Assembly (NCBI GenBank): GCA_026122225.1
Contig: JANEZZ010002064.1
Coordinates: 859,231 to 923,230, forward strand
Source of the DNA: Heloderma charlesbogerti
Lineage: Eukaryota > Chordata > Lepidosauria > Squamata > Helodermatidae
Direction of reading: 5' to 3'
Length of the DNA: 64,000 nt
Shown: in pieces, positions 1-9,972 of the stretch
Layout of the letters: the number at the start of each line of letters is the position of its first letter
How positions within the stretch are numbered: the stretch's first letter is position 1
Notes under the pieces: model-generated
Told to the model about the DNA's origin: nothing
Seen by the model: only the letters and a program-made list of their open reading frames with translations
Database searches by the model: none
Position numbers and translations under genes: made by a program

Positions 1-124
1 CAGCTCCTCCTTTATTACCTTGTTATAGTCTTTGTTCCAGATATTTGGCTGCAATAATGCAGAAAAGAGTGTTTTTGGAATGGAAGTTACTTTACGATTT
101 GTTCTTGTTCTGAGTTGAGAGGAA

Positions 125-1085
125 AACTAAACTGAAACTCAATCCAGACAAGACGGAGGTACTGTTAGTGGGTGGTTCGTCTGCCCGGCTAGGTGATATT
201 CAACCTGTTCTGGAGGGGGTTGCACTCCCCCTAAAGGATCAGGTTCATAGTTTGGGGGTGCTCTTGGATCCAGAACTGTCACTTGAGGCACAGGTGAACT
301 CAGTGGCACGGAGCACTTTTTATCAGCTTAGGCTGGTATACCAACTACGCCCTTATCTGGACAGAGATAGCCTAGCTACAGTTATCCATGCTCTGATAAC
401 TTCTCGTCTGGATTACTGCAATGCGTTATACGTGGGGCTGCCTTTGAAAACGGTCCGGAAACTTCAGCTGGTCCAAAATAGGGCAGCAAGATTGTTAACA
501 GGGACTGGCCTGCGAGCTCATATTACGCCAGTACTTTTCCAGCTGCACTGGCTGCCAGTCCATTTCCAGGCCCAATTCAAAGTGCTGGTGTTAACATTCA
601 AAGCCCTTAACGTCTTGGGGTCAGGTTACCTGAAGGATCGCCTCCTCCCATATGTGCCTGCCCGGACCTTAAGATCATCATCAGCGGCCCTTCTCCGTGA
701 GCCCTTGCCAAAGGAAGTGAGGCGGGTGGCTACTAGGAGGAGGGCTTTTTCTGTTGTGGCACCCCGGCTCTGGAATGAGCTCCCTAGTGAGGTTCGCCTG
801 GCGCCTACATTGTACTCCTTTTGGCGCCAGGTGAAGACCTTTTTGTTTTCCCAGGCATTTTAGCATTTTAGCTTTCTAAATTTTTATCTTTGCTGTTTTA
901 AACCTGTATTTTAAACTCCTGCACTGCTGCTAGGTTTTATTGTGGGTGTATTGTTATATTGTGGTTTTAATGTTCTATATATTTTATATTGTTTTATTGT
1001 GTGCTGTTTGGTTTTAATTTTTGTGAACCACCCAGAGAGCTTCGGCTATTGGGCGGTATAGAAATGAAATAAATAAATAAAAAAA
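125..1085 (+). mobile_element. L2-type LINE, 3' end with ORF2 C-terminus
   Basis: This is a 5'-truncated non-LTR retrotransposon of the L2/CR1 group. An open frame runs from about 126 to the stop at 863 without interruption. It starts just after the reverse-transcriptase core with NPDKTEVLLVGG and continues through the conserved C-terminal motifs KLQLVQNRAARLL, LHWLPV and FSVVAPRLWNELPSEV. The 3' UTR ends in the family hallmark, a short stem around AACCACCCAGAGAGC / GGCTATTGGGCGGTATAG followed by (TAAA)n at 1066-1085. The intact frame suggests it is younger than the other L2 pieces here. It lacks the endonuclease and most of the RT, so it is not autonomous. Confidence 0.85.
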
Positions 1086-1237
1086 TAAAAACTAGAATGC
1101 TGAAAAAATGGGAAGAATTGAAAGTCTTTCAGTGCTTTGATTCAATAAGTTTGATAATTTATTATTAATTTTAAGGCTGCAGTCCTGTACGTACATAGAA
1201 GTAATCTCCACTGAACAAAATAGAATGTACTTAGGAA

Positions 1238-1372
1238 ACACAGCATGGTGTAGTGTTAGCTGAACTTGGACCAGGGAACCCAGGTTCAAATTCCCACTTC
1301 TCAGCTTAACCTACCTTACAGGTTTGTTATATGAATAAAATTGGAGAAGGGGAGAACCAAGTATGACCGGGA
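1238..1372 (+). mobile_element. SINE fragment (tRNA-related, LINE-type tail)
   Basis: The segment contains GGTGTAGTG, CAGGTTCAAAT (B-box-like) and CCTACCTTACAGG, the same order seen in the better preserved copies at 39560-39750 and 48466-48698. It is diverged and its 3' tail is lost. Confidence 0.5.
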
Positions 1373-1639
1373 GGGGACGGGGGAAGATGGTTACTCAAGT
1401 GAATCAGTTCCCAATGCATCTTCAGAAGATCTCTTTATTAAAGGCAATTTGTAAAAACAACACAAAAATTATACATTATAATAAGGTACAAAGTCCCATA
1501 ATCGAAAGACAACCAAAATAATAAGCTATTTCAGACAAATTCTGCAATATTCACAATCACAGCTTACACATTCTATATTTAGACAATAACATACATTACA
1601 TTAAACTACACACAAATACATAATTCATAAAGCCAGGAT

Positions 1640-1744
1640 AGAATGTAAGTAAGAGAAATATGCTAGATCAGACTAAATGTCCACACAGTTCAGCATCTTG
1701 TTTGCCATGGTGGCCAGCTAGTGGCTTTCAGGAAGCTTATTATC
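1640..1744 (-). mobile_element. CR1-like LINE 3' end, segment 1 of an interrupted copy
   Basis: Read on the - strand this gives the family tail: GGCCACCATGGCAAACA, then GATGCTGAACT, then GTCTGATCTAGCA. The same tail is read on the + strand at 4075-4145. The other half of this copy appears to be 2130-2290, so the material between is inserted. Confidence 0.5.
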
Positions 1745-1996
1745 CAGGGCCGGCCCTACCATTAGGCAGAGTGAGGCATTTGCCTCAGGCAGTTGATGTT
1801 GGGTGTCATGAAAGGGCAGCCAATTGCTAGTTGTTTAATGTATTATTATTATTTGATTTTATTGCCAAGGATGGGGAGAGGTATTTGTGGGATTTAATAA
1901 TTTGGCTTGCTTTGGGTTCTATGGACCTTGACTTGGAGAGCAAAGGCATTATTTTGTGATTCGCCTCAGACAGCAAAATGTCTTGGCCCACTCCTG
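1745..1996. mobile_element. Non-autonomous hAT-type DNA transposon
   Basis: It begins CAGGGCCGGCCC and ends GGCCCACTCCTG, imperfect terminal inverted repeats of the hAT CAG...CTG type. It is flanked by TTATTATC at 1737-1744 and TTATCATC at 1997-2004, an 8-bp target duplication with one mismatch, which is the hAT signature. No transposase is encoded in its 252 bp. Confidence 0.7.
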
Positions 1997-2004
1997 TTAT
2001 CATC

Positions 2005-2130
2005 TCTCGGACTAACCTACCTTAAAGGGTTGTTGTGAAGATGAAATGGTGTGTGGGAGAACCATGAATGCCACCTTGAGCTTCTTAGAGGAAAGGTGGA
2101 AAATAAATATAATAAATAATAATCCTAGCA
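2005..2130 (+). mobile_element. SINE 3' part (LINE-type tail)
   Basis: AACCTACCTTAAAGGGTTGTTGTGAAGATGAAAT and the terminal AATAAATATAATAAATAATAA match the 3' half of the SINE at 48466-48698. The 5' half is missing. Confidence 0.6.
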
Positions 2131-2290
2131 GATAGTAGCCCTACCTCAAGCAAGTAATATTCACCAGCACATTGCTACTAAACACTTCCATTTATCTATT
2201 GTGGCATTCTCCATGAATTCATCTAATACCATTTTAAAGGCATCCAAACTAGCAGCCATCACTGCATCCTGTGGTGGTGAAACGGTGCAT
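2130..2290 (-). mobile_element. CR1-like LINE segment 2 of an interrupted copy
   Basis: On the - strand it reads GATGGCTGCTAGTTTGGATG, then TTTAAAATGGTATTAGATGA and ATTCATGGAGAA. These match the order of the + strand copy at 3690-3750 (ACTCAGATGGCTTCAAAAGG, AAATTCATGGCGG). It is taken as the upstream part of the element whose 3' end is 1640-1744. Confidence 0.45.
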
Positions 2291-2299
2291 CTTTTCTGC

Positions 2300-3450
2300 A
2301 ACATTTAAAAGTGTCTGTCTGTGTCCGTGTGTTTCAGGTGGGGCTTGTTCCTGATTTTATTGTCTTCTCAGCTCCTTGGGGACAATACAGACCATGGGAC
2401 TGGAAAGCCTGCTGTGGGAAGGAAGGGGCAGGGGAAGTCCACTTCCGCCAGCTCAGTTGATCCAACATAAATCTGGTGGAAATCTGAATCCAACCCCATA
2501 ATCCTAAATTTGTATTTTTTTTCTGCTTCCACAGAAACCGATCTCTTATTTATTTAATGTTCACCCTCCCAGAGAACAAGGAAAGCCTCGAGTGATTGCT
2601 TCACTATTGCCCTCAGTCCTTAGAGAATCCATTATCTAAGACATCATGCTCTAGATGTAACACGGAATACCAGGCAATGCTGGTATGTGAAGCTCTGTAT
2701 CTGTTCAGACATGAGTCTGGGCTGGTGTTGCTGACGCAGATCAGGATACTTGGGCTGCACCATCCAAGTCGCCCATGGCTCCCTAGTTCTCATCGAGCAG
2801 CCCTCAAGGTGACAGGGAGCTCCCATTGGCTAAACCAGCTTTACCTTTACCAAATGGCTTTTCAATAGGCTAATCATATTTCCTTGAGACAAACATATTG
2901 GGATGACAAAAACGGGATGGATCAAACTGAATGTAGGGCAGAAAGAATCTCTATGGGTGGAATGATGGTAGAAATAACCGTAAGACTCACCCTCCTGGCT
3001 CCCACATGCTGAATAGGGCTTAGCGACTGCCTCTCGAATTCCCCGCCACTGCAGACAAGCCAGGGGGCGGCGTCTGATCGTCGCTAGCTCAAAAAGCTTG
3101 GCCCTGACTGGATAAAGTAAATGGAACTTCCTCTTTCGTCACACTAGTAGTTTTACTGCACACATTGATTAGCATAGAGCCTTATGATAAACGCATTCAG
3201 TTTTTTTACAAAAAATTAAAAACGGGACAAAATTGACATTTATATTAAAACGACGGGATGGTCGGGAAATATGAAAAAAATGGTACTGTCCTGTTTATAA
3301 CGGTACGTATGGTCAGCCTACTTTTCAAAGTGTCCCCAAACATACCTTCATTAGAATACCTCTTCAGCACAGATTACATTTGCCACAGGAATGCTGCCAA
3401 AAACGGCATTCCTGTGGTGAGCGACCCCTATACTAACTGGAATGTGTACA
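2300..3450. other. Unassigned upstream DNA
   Basis: I see no gene here. The short open frames at 2596-2868 and 2644-2826 overlap on opposite strands and show no recognisable motif. No confident repeat family was recognised either. Confidence 0.5.
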
Positions 3451-3452
3451 TT

Positions 3453-3585
3453 GGCCTTTTCCAACTGGGTGCCCAACTGGGTGCCCTCCAGAGGTGTTGG
3501 ACTACAGCTCCCATTGCCCAGGATGGCTGGGATGATGGGAATGGTAGTCCAACACCTCTGGAGAGCACCAGGTTGGGGAAAACTG
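3453..3585. mobile_element. hAT-like palindromic MITE
   Basis: This copy folds back on itself: GTGCCCTCCAGAGGTGTTGG on the left pairs with CCAACACCTCTGGAGAGCAC on the right. The left end carries a small internal duplication of GGTGCCCAACTG. Confidence 0.75.
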
Positions 3586-3614
3586 ATGTAGGGCTGTGTG
3601 GATCACCTCCATCC

Positions 3615-4146
3615 TGGTGGGAGATTCAAGACAGATAAAAGAAAGGACTGCGTATGGCGCATTGTTAAAGTATGGAATTCGCAACTACAAGATGTCGCGA
3701 TGGCCACCAACTCAGATGGCTTCAAAAGGGTATTCGACAAATTCATGGCGGATAAGGCTACCAATGGCCACTACTCATGATGGCTATCTTGATAGTGGAT
3801 ATCTCCACTATCAAGGGCAGTATGCGTATGTACACCAGTTGCTGAGGAATCATAGAATAGTAGGGTTGGAAGGGGCCTACAAGGCCTTCGAGTCCAACGC
3901 CCTGCTCAATGCAGGAATCCAAGTCAGGGCATCCCTGACAGATGGCTGTCCAGCCTTGTCTTGAATTCCTCCAGTGTGGGAGAGCCCACTACCTCCCTAG
4001 GTAATTGGTAGAACACAAGCAGGAGGGTGCTGTTGCACTCATGTCCTGCTTGTGGCCTTCCCATGGGTGTCTGGCTGGCCATTGTGTGAACAGAATGCTG
4101 GACTGGATAGGAATTTGGTCTGATCCAGCAGGGCTCTTCTTATGTC
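3615..4146 (+). mobile_element. CR1-like LINE 3' end, split by a second CR1
   Basis: The open frame at 3598-3780 ends in the weak C-terminal pattern of this LINE (VWNSQLQ, then FKRVFDKFM). Downstream, 4013-4146 gives the 3' tail: GGTGCTGTTGCACTCATG, GGCCATTGTGTGAACAG, TCTGATCCAGCAGGGC and TCTTATG. The stretch 3846-4012 is foreign and inserted in the opposite direction. Confidence 0.65.
3846..4012 (-). mobile_element. CR1 3' end inserted antisense in another LINE
   Basis: TCATAGAATAGTAGGGTTGG followed by AAGGGGCCTACAAGGCC, CCCTGCTCAATGCAGG and CATCCCTGACAGATGGCTG is the antisense CR1 3' end. The same sequence begins the longer CR1 at 35252-35955. Its left edge is the typical TCATAGAAT 3' terminus. 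Confidence 0.8.
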
Positions 4147-4149
4147 ATT

Positions 4150-6600
4150 CACATCATGAGTGTCCATAGCTCTACCTAGAGCAGCTAGAACATTGAGTGG
4201 GGTTCTGGAGACCCATAATATGGCTAAGGTGGGGATCAGAAACCACAGGGTACTAATTTGGCAGTGTTGCTGTGACAAATATAATGAGCTCTCGTCCTTT
4301 TTATTCTTTTAGATCATTTCTCCGCATCTTAGAGTTCGAAGCCTCAGATGCCTAATCCCTTCCTACTGTTCAATTGCTTCAGATCAACTTTGATCCCCCA
4401 TCTATGTCTTCCTTTTTTCTTTCAATTGATTTCACTTTTAAAATCTCTAGATATGCCATCTCTGTTGAAGAATGATTGAAGCTCTGCAAGGTTTGGATTA
4501 AATCTTCCTCTCAACTCTTGCTGTTCCATCTTCAGCCCACAGTCACTGATTAACTGGCCACTCTGCTATCTCTGTCACCAGTATCTCCTTAGCCCCCAGA
4601 AGTCAGAAAGCAAACACAGAGCTTTCAGGGAATGATTATCTACTAGCTTGATTGGAGAGAAAAAAACAAAAACAAATGAGCAAACACAAGATGGCAGTGA
4701 AGCCTGGTCAATACCAACATGACATTGCTCTGTGACTAGCAATGGGTCGGGACTCCCAGCAAGTCAATTTTTTCCCCAGAAGATTTTCTCTAAATCTGCA
4801 AGACTCCCACATGAAGGCTGACATTTTCAGGAGATACTATTCCTCTTGCCAATTAGTAACTTTAAATTAAAGTTCCAAAACGCACAGTCAGGAAATACCC
4901 TTGACAATAACCAAATATTTGGTTGGTTCTAATATACGTATTGTCCGACTGTGGATTTTGGAATTTTTCTTATGAACCAGCATGGCTTACTTATGTATTC
5001 AAATTAAAGAGCACCATGGAAAGGTAGAGGTGGTGAGGTATGGGATTCACTGCAACATAATTGCAGTGGAACTAGTATTCAAAAATGGATTAAACTTTGA
5101 AATCTTTGTCCTTGAGACTTATAAGCCACCAACACCAATATCCTTTATTTGAGAGGACACACTGAGGTCCTCTGGCTTAGCAAGGCTTCTAGCATCTTCA
5201 GTGTTGTTTTTCTCCAATTGAAACATTTAGCCATTTGAGACGATTAGTAAAACCAGAATGGGAAACTCATAATCAGCATCATTTTAATTTGTATGCCACT
5301 TTCCCACAAAATGTGCCCAAAGCGGATCACAATACAAAAGCAAGAAAGCATATCACTTCATCAACTGCAATAATACATCATTATAACAATAATAACCCAA
5401 ACAATTCTTTTCACTAATACTGACATCACCTTTCAAACTCATTACAAAATAGGCAATATAACCCATTAAATCACAATATGTTGTTATTGTTCAGCAAAAC
5501 ATAAGCCAGAGCCAAATACACAAAAACAAATACAATGTGCTTTCCAGCACATTGAGGCATTAACAAATAACAGAGCCAGCAAATTGATCCTCCAAAGTGT
5601 CCAGTGCAGGAAATAGCAACCAGGTTTCTTATAACCTGCTACAGCTGATCTTTTCCATGCCTTGCTCTCTCATTCTGGTTCTTCAGGCTCCAACTGAGAC
5701 AAGAGTGGTAACGTTTGGTCTCTTCCCCTATGCTCTGGATGGTCCTGCTGCTCCTGGAGGACCTGTAGTGGCTGCAGAGATATACCCAGCCACTCTGGAA
5801 ACCAAGTGTTTTCAGTTTCCCCAAGGCAGAACAAACCCTGCCCCATTCTTTCATTTTGGTGCAGTTCTTAAGACTCCAACATAGACAAGGGAGGGTGATG
5901 TTTAGCCTCTTCCTCAATGCTCTGGGTATTCCAAAACAAACCTCTGCACAGTGACTTCGGGAAACCCAGGGCTCTAAGAGAGCACAGATCCCAAAGATTT
6001 TTAACAAGGGATAGCAGTTGGTAAACTAGACAGAAGGGAGACAAGAAACCTGAGACTGAATGCCCAAAGCCTTTTGACAAGGAAGACAGGGCAGCAGCAG
6101 AACATCTTGGAACAGCATCCAGAGAAGCTTGGAGGTGTACACAAAGAAAAAGAGCATGGAGCCACATTTTCTATGGATTTTTTTTAAAGAACCAGACGGC
6201 AAACCTATACACACTTACCTGGCAATAATTCCATTGAACTTAATTGGGTTATTCCTTGAAAAAAATATTTTTCAAATACAACAATACATTACACAACATA
6301 TCACAACATTAGATAGCATTGAATTCATTTGTTCATCTTTATATTATCCAAAATTAATTACTATTTTGTATCTTTACATTTTTATCTTTATGCTTTTGTA
6401 TCTTTTATATATTATAGCATATATCTTATCGGCCCAATAAATGTTTCCATAAAAGACCATGTGTTTGTGGTGGCTGGTTTATTTCTTTGAACTTTATCAT
6501 ATAGCTTATAAAGGGGATATGCATAGGATTGCACTGCACAATTCATAGAGGTCTGCAATACGGCTAATTGTTAGGCAAGATGGTCTAGGGATGCATGTCC
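4150..6600. other. Upstream DNA with LINE tail and diverged direct repeats
   Basis: No gene is supported. About 5270-5420 looks like an antisense LINE tail (on the - strand GTGATCCGCTTTGGGCAC, then AGTGGCATACAAATT). 5678-5738 and 5863-5924 are diverged direct repeats. Short open frames at 5597-6440 lie on both strands with no recognisable domain. Confidence 0.45.
5678..5924 (+). repeat. Diverged 185-bp-spaced direct repeats
   Basis: A roughly 61-bp segment starting GTTCTTCAGGCTCCAAC at 5678 recurs at 5863 as GTTCTTAAGACTCCAAC. Both end in ATGCTCTGG. By eye identity is about 80 percent. Confidence 0.5.
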
Positions 6601-6605
6601 TATGG

Positions 6606-6755
6606 CAGCCTTCTCCACGAAGGCTGGTGCCCTCCAGAGGTGTTGGACTGCAGCTCCTATCATCCTCAGCCAGGTTGCTCAACAGATGTGCTGGCTTGAG
6701 AGTGATGGGAGTTATAGTCCAAAATATCTGTAGGGTTCCAGCTTGGGGAAGGCTG
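6606..6755. mobile_element. hAT-like palindromic MITE
   Basis: It starts CAGCCTTCTCC and ends GGGGAAGGCTG, with arms around CTCCAGAGGTGTTGGACTGC and AGTCCAAAATATCTGTAGGG. Flanks TCCTATGG (6598-6605) and TTCTATTG (6756-6763) agree at 6 of 8 positions. Confidence 0.8.
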
Positions 6756-6902
6756 TTCTATTGCATCAAATGGTGTGTCTCTGGATTTGTTAATATACCA
6801 CATGACACATGAAATAGGAACTAAATGGTAGGTGGTAACACAGGCCACACTGTACATAGAAAACAAACTAGCTGTCCAAGGTTGTTCCACTTTCAGGGGA
6901 AA

Positions 6903-7085
6903 GCAACAAAGCCCGGTGGTGGAGCACCTGCTTTGCATGCAGAAGATGCCATGTTCAATCCCCAGTATCTCCAGGTAGGATTGGTAAAATTCCTGCCTGA
7001 AACCGTAGAGAGCTGCTGCCAGTCAGTGTTGGCAATACTGGGCTAGATGGACAAATGGTCTAATTCAGTATCAGGTTCCTCTATT
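6903..7085 (+). mobile_element. tRNA-derived SINE
   Basis: An A-box-like AGCCCGGTGGTGGAGC at 6910-6925 and a B-box-like GTTCAATCCCC at 6953-6963 mark a tRNA-related head. The body has GCTGCTGCCAGTCAGTG, ATACTGGGCTAGATGG and TCAGTATCAGGTTCCT. The copy at 27800-27966 shares the whole layout. It abuts the 5' end of the BovB element. Confidence 0.75.
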
Positions 7086-7094
7086 CCGCTTTCC

Positions 7095-9972
7095 CTACAA
7101 AAGCCATTTCCTAGTTTTGGTCAAAATGCTACTGGGGACGAACAGAGGATAAGTTCAGCTAGCCCCAGATGTGATGACGCAGCTAGCTCAAAGCCGAAAG
7201 AGCGGCTAGCAGCTGATGGTGCTGGTGGTGAACGACAAATCCAATGTTCTAAAGATCAACACACCATAGGAACCTGGAATGTAAGATCTATGAGCCAGGG
7301 CAAATTGGATGTGGTTATTGGGGAGATGTCAAGATTGAATATAGACATTTTGGGTGTCAGTGAACTGAAATGGACTGGAATGGGCCACTTCACATCAAAT
7401 GACCACCAGATCTACTACTGTGGACAAGAGGACCACAGAAGAAATGGAGTAGCCTTCATAATAATACAGTGGCTAAAGCAGTGCTTGGATACAATCCAAA
7501 AAATGACAGAATGATCTCAATTTGAATTCAGAGTAAGCCATTTAACATCACAGTGATCCAAATATACGCCCCAGCCACAGATGCTGAAGAAGCAGATCAG
7601 TTCTATGAGGATCTGCAGCACCTACTGGATAGTACGCCAAAAAAAGATGTTATTTTCATTACAGGAGACTGGAATGCTAAGGTGGGTAGTCAAACGACAC
7701 CTGGAATTACAGGCAAGCATGGTCTGGGAGAACAAAATGAAGCAGGACATAGGCTGATAGAATTTTGCCAAGACAACTCACTGTGCATAACAAACACTCT
7801 CTTCCAACAACCTAAGAGACGACTTTATACATGGACTTCACCAGATGGTCGACACTGAAATCAGATTGACTACATCCTTTGTAGCCAACGGGGGCGGACA
7901 TCTATGCAGTCGGTAAAAACAAGACCTGGAGCTGATTGTAGTTCAGATCATGAACTTCTTCTTGCACAATTTAGAATCAGACTAAAGAGAATAGGGAAGA
8001 CCCACAGATCAGTTAGATATGAGCTCACCAATGTTCCTCATGAATATGCAGTGGAGGTGAGGAATAGATTTAAGGGACTAGATTTAGTAGATAGGGTCCT
8101 GGAAGAACTATGGACAGAAGTTCGCAACATTGTTCAGGAGGCAGCAACAAAAAACATCCCAAAGAAAAAGAAAACCAAGAAGGCAAGATGGCTGTCTGCT
8201 GAGACACTGGAAGCAGCCCAAGAAAGAAGGAAAGCAAAAGGCAACAGTGATAGGGGGAGATATGCCCAATTAAATGCAAAATTCCAGAGGTTAGCCAGAA
8301 GTGATAAGGAATTATTTTTAAACAAGAACAAGAGACCTCTTCCAGAAAATTAGAAACATCAGAGGTAAATTCCAGGCAAAAATGGGTATGATCAAAAACA
8401 AAGATGGCAAGGACCTAACAGAAGCAGAAGAGATCAAGAAAAGGTGGCAAGAATATATGGAAGATCTGTATAGGAAGGATAATAATATCGGGGATAGACT
8501 TGATGGTGTGGTCAGTGAGCTAGAGCCAGACATCCTGAAGAGTGAGGTTGAATGGGCCTTAAGAAGCATTGCTAATAACAAGGTAGCAGGAGATGACGGT
8601 ATCCCAGCTGAACTGTTTAAAATCTTGCAAGATGATGCTGTCAAGGTGATGTATGCCATATGCCAGCAAATTTGGAAAATACAAGAATGGCCAACAGATT
8701 GGAAAAAATCAATTTAAATCCCCATACCAAAACAGGGAAGCACCAAAGAATGTTCAAACTATTGAACAGTGGCACTTATTTCACATGCCAGTAAAGTAAT
8801 GCTCAAGATCTTGCAAGGTAGACTCCAGCAATTCGTGGAACGAGAATTGCCAGATGTACAAGCTGGGTTTGGAGAAAGCCAGGGAGTTTCAGAAAAACAT
8901 CTATTTCTGTTTTATTGACTATTCTAAAGCCTTTGACTGTGTGGATCATAACAAATTGTGACAAGTTCTTGGTGGTATGGGGATACCAAGTCATCTTGTC
9001 TGCCTTCTGAGGAATCTGTATAATGACCAAGTAGCAACAGTAAGAACAGACCACGGATCAACGGACTGGTTTAAGATTGGGAAAGGAGTACGGCAGGGTT
9101 GTATACTCTCACCCTACCTATTCAACCTGTACGCAGAACACATCATGCACCGTGCTGGTCTTGATGAAACCAAGGCTGGAGTTAAAATCACAATCTCAGA
9201 TATGCAGATGATACTACTTTGATGGTTGAAAGTGAGGAGGAGCTGAAGAACCTCATGATGAAGGTGAAAGAAGAAAGTGCAAAAGCTGGGTTGCAGTTCA
9301 ACCTCAAAAAAACCAAGATTATGGCAACCAGCTTGATTGATAACTGGCAAATAGAGGGAGAAAACATGGAGGCAGTGACAGACTTTGTCTTTCTAGGTGC
9401 AAAGATTACTGCAGATGCTGACTGCAGCCAGGAAATCAGAAGACGTTTACTTCTTGGGAGAAGAGCAATGACAAATCTTGATAAAATAGTGAAGAGCAGA
9501 GACGTCACACTGACAACAAAGGTCCGCATAGTTCAAGCAATGGTATACCCCATAGTAACCTATGGCTGCGAGAGCTGGACCATAAGGAAGGCTGAGTGAA
9601 GGAAGATAGATGCTTTTGAACTGTGGTGCTGGAGGAAAATTCTGAGAGTGCCTTGGACTGCAAGAAGATCAAACCAGTCCATCCTCCAGGAAATAAAGCC
9701 AGACTGCTCACATGAGGGAAGGATATTAAAGGCAAAACTGAAGTACTTTAGCCACATCATGAGAAGACAGGATACCCTGGAGAAGATGCTGATGCTAGGG
9801 AAAGTGGAAGGCAAAAGGAAGAGGGGCCGACCAAGGGCAAGATGGATGGATGATATTCTGGAGGTGACGGACACGACCTTGGGGGAGCTGCAGGTGGCGA
9901 CGGCTGACAGGAAGCTCCGGCGTGGGCTGGTCCATGAAGTCACGAAGAGTCGGAAGCGACTGAATGAATAAA
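7095..9972 (+). mobile_element. Near-full-length but dead RTE/BovB LINE
   Basis: This is an RTE-clade non-LTR retrotransposon. Its single polyprotein joins an apurinic-type endonuclease to a reverse transcriptase. Endonuclease motifs are GTWNVRSM near 7270, SELKWTGMG near 7357, GDWNAKVG near 7663 and SDHELLL near 7940. RT motifs are NNKVAGDDGIPAELFK near 8574, RQGCILSPYLFN near 9091 and the catalytic YADD at 9201-9212. GCESWTIRK and KRKRGRPRARWMDD follow near the C-terminus. The 3' end, GAAGTCACGAAGAGTCGGAA then GCGACTGAATGAATAA, is the BovB terminus. The frame is broken by stops or shifts near 7513, 7858, 8351, 8715, 8766, 8917, 9200 and 9598, so it cannot be active. BovB is known for patchy distribution and horizontal transfer among squamates and ruminants. 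Confidence 0.93.

Noticed and set aside
168..863. A host gene of 231 aa at the left edge
   Set aside because: The sequence is the C-terminus of an L2 ORF2 followed by the L2 3' stem and (TAAA)n.
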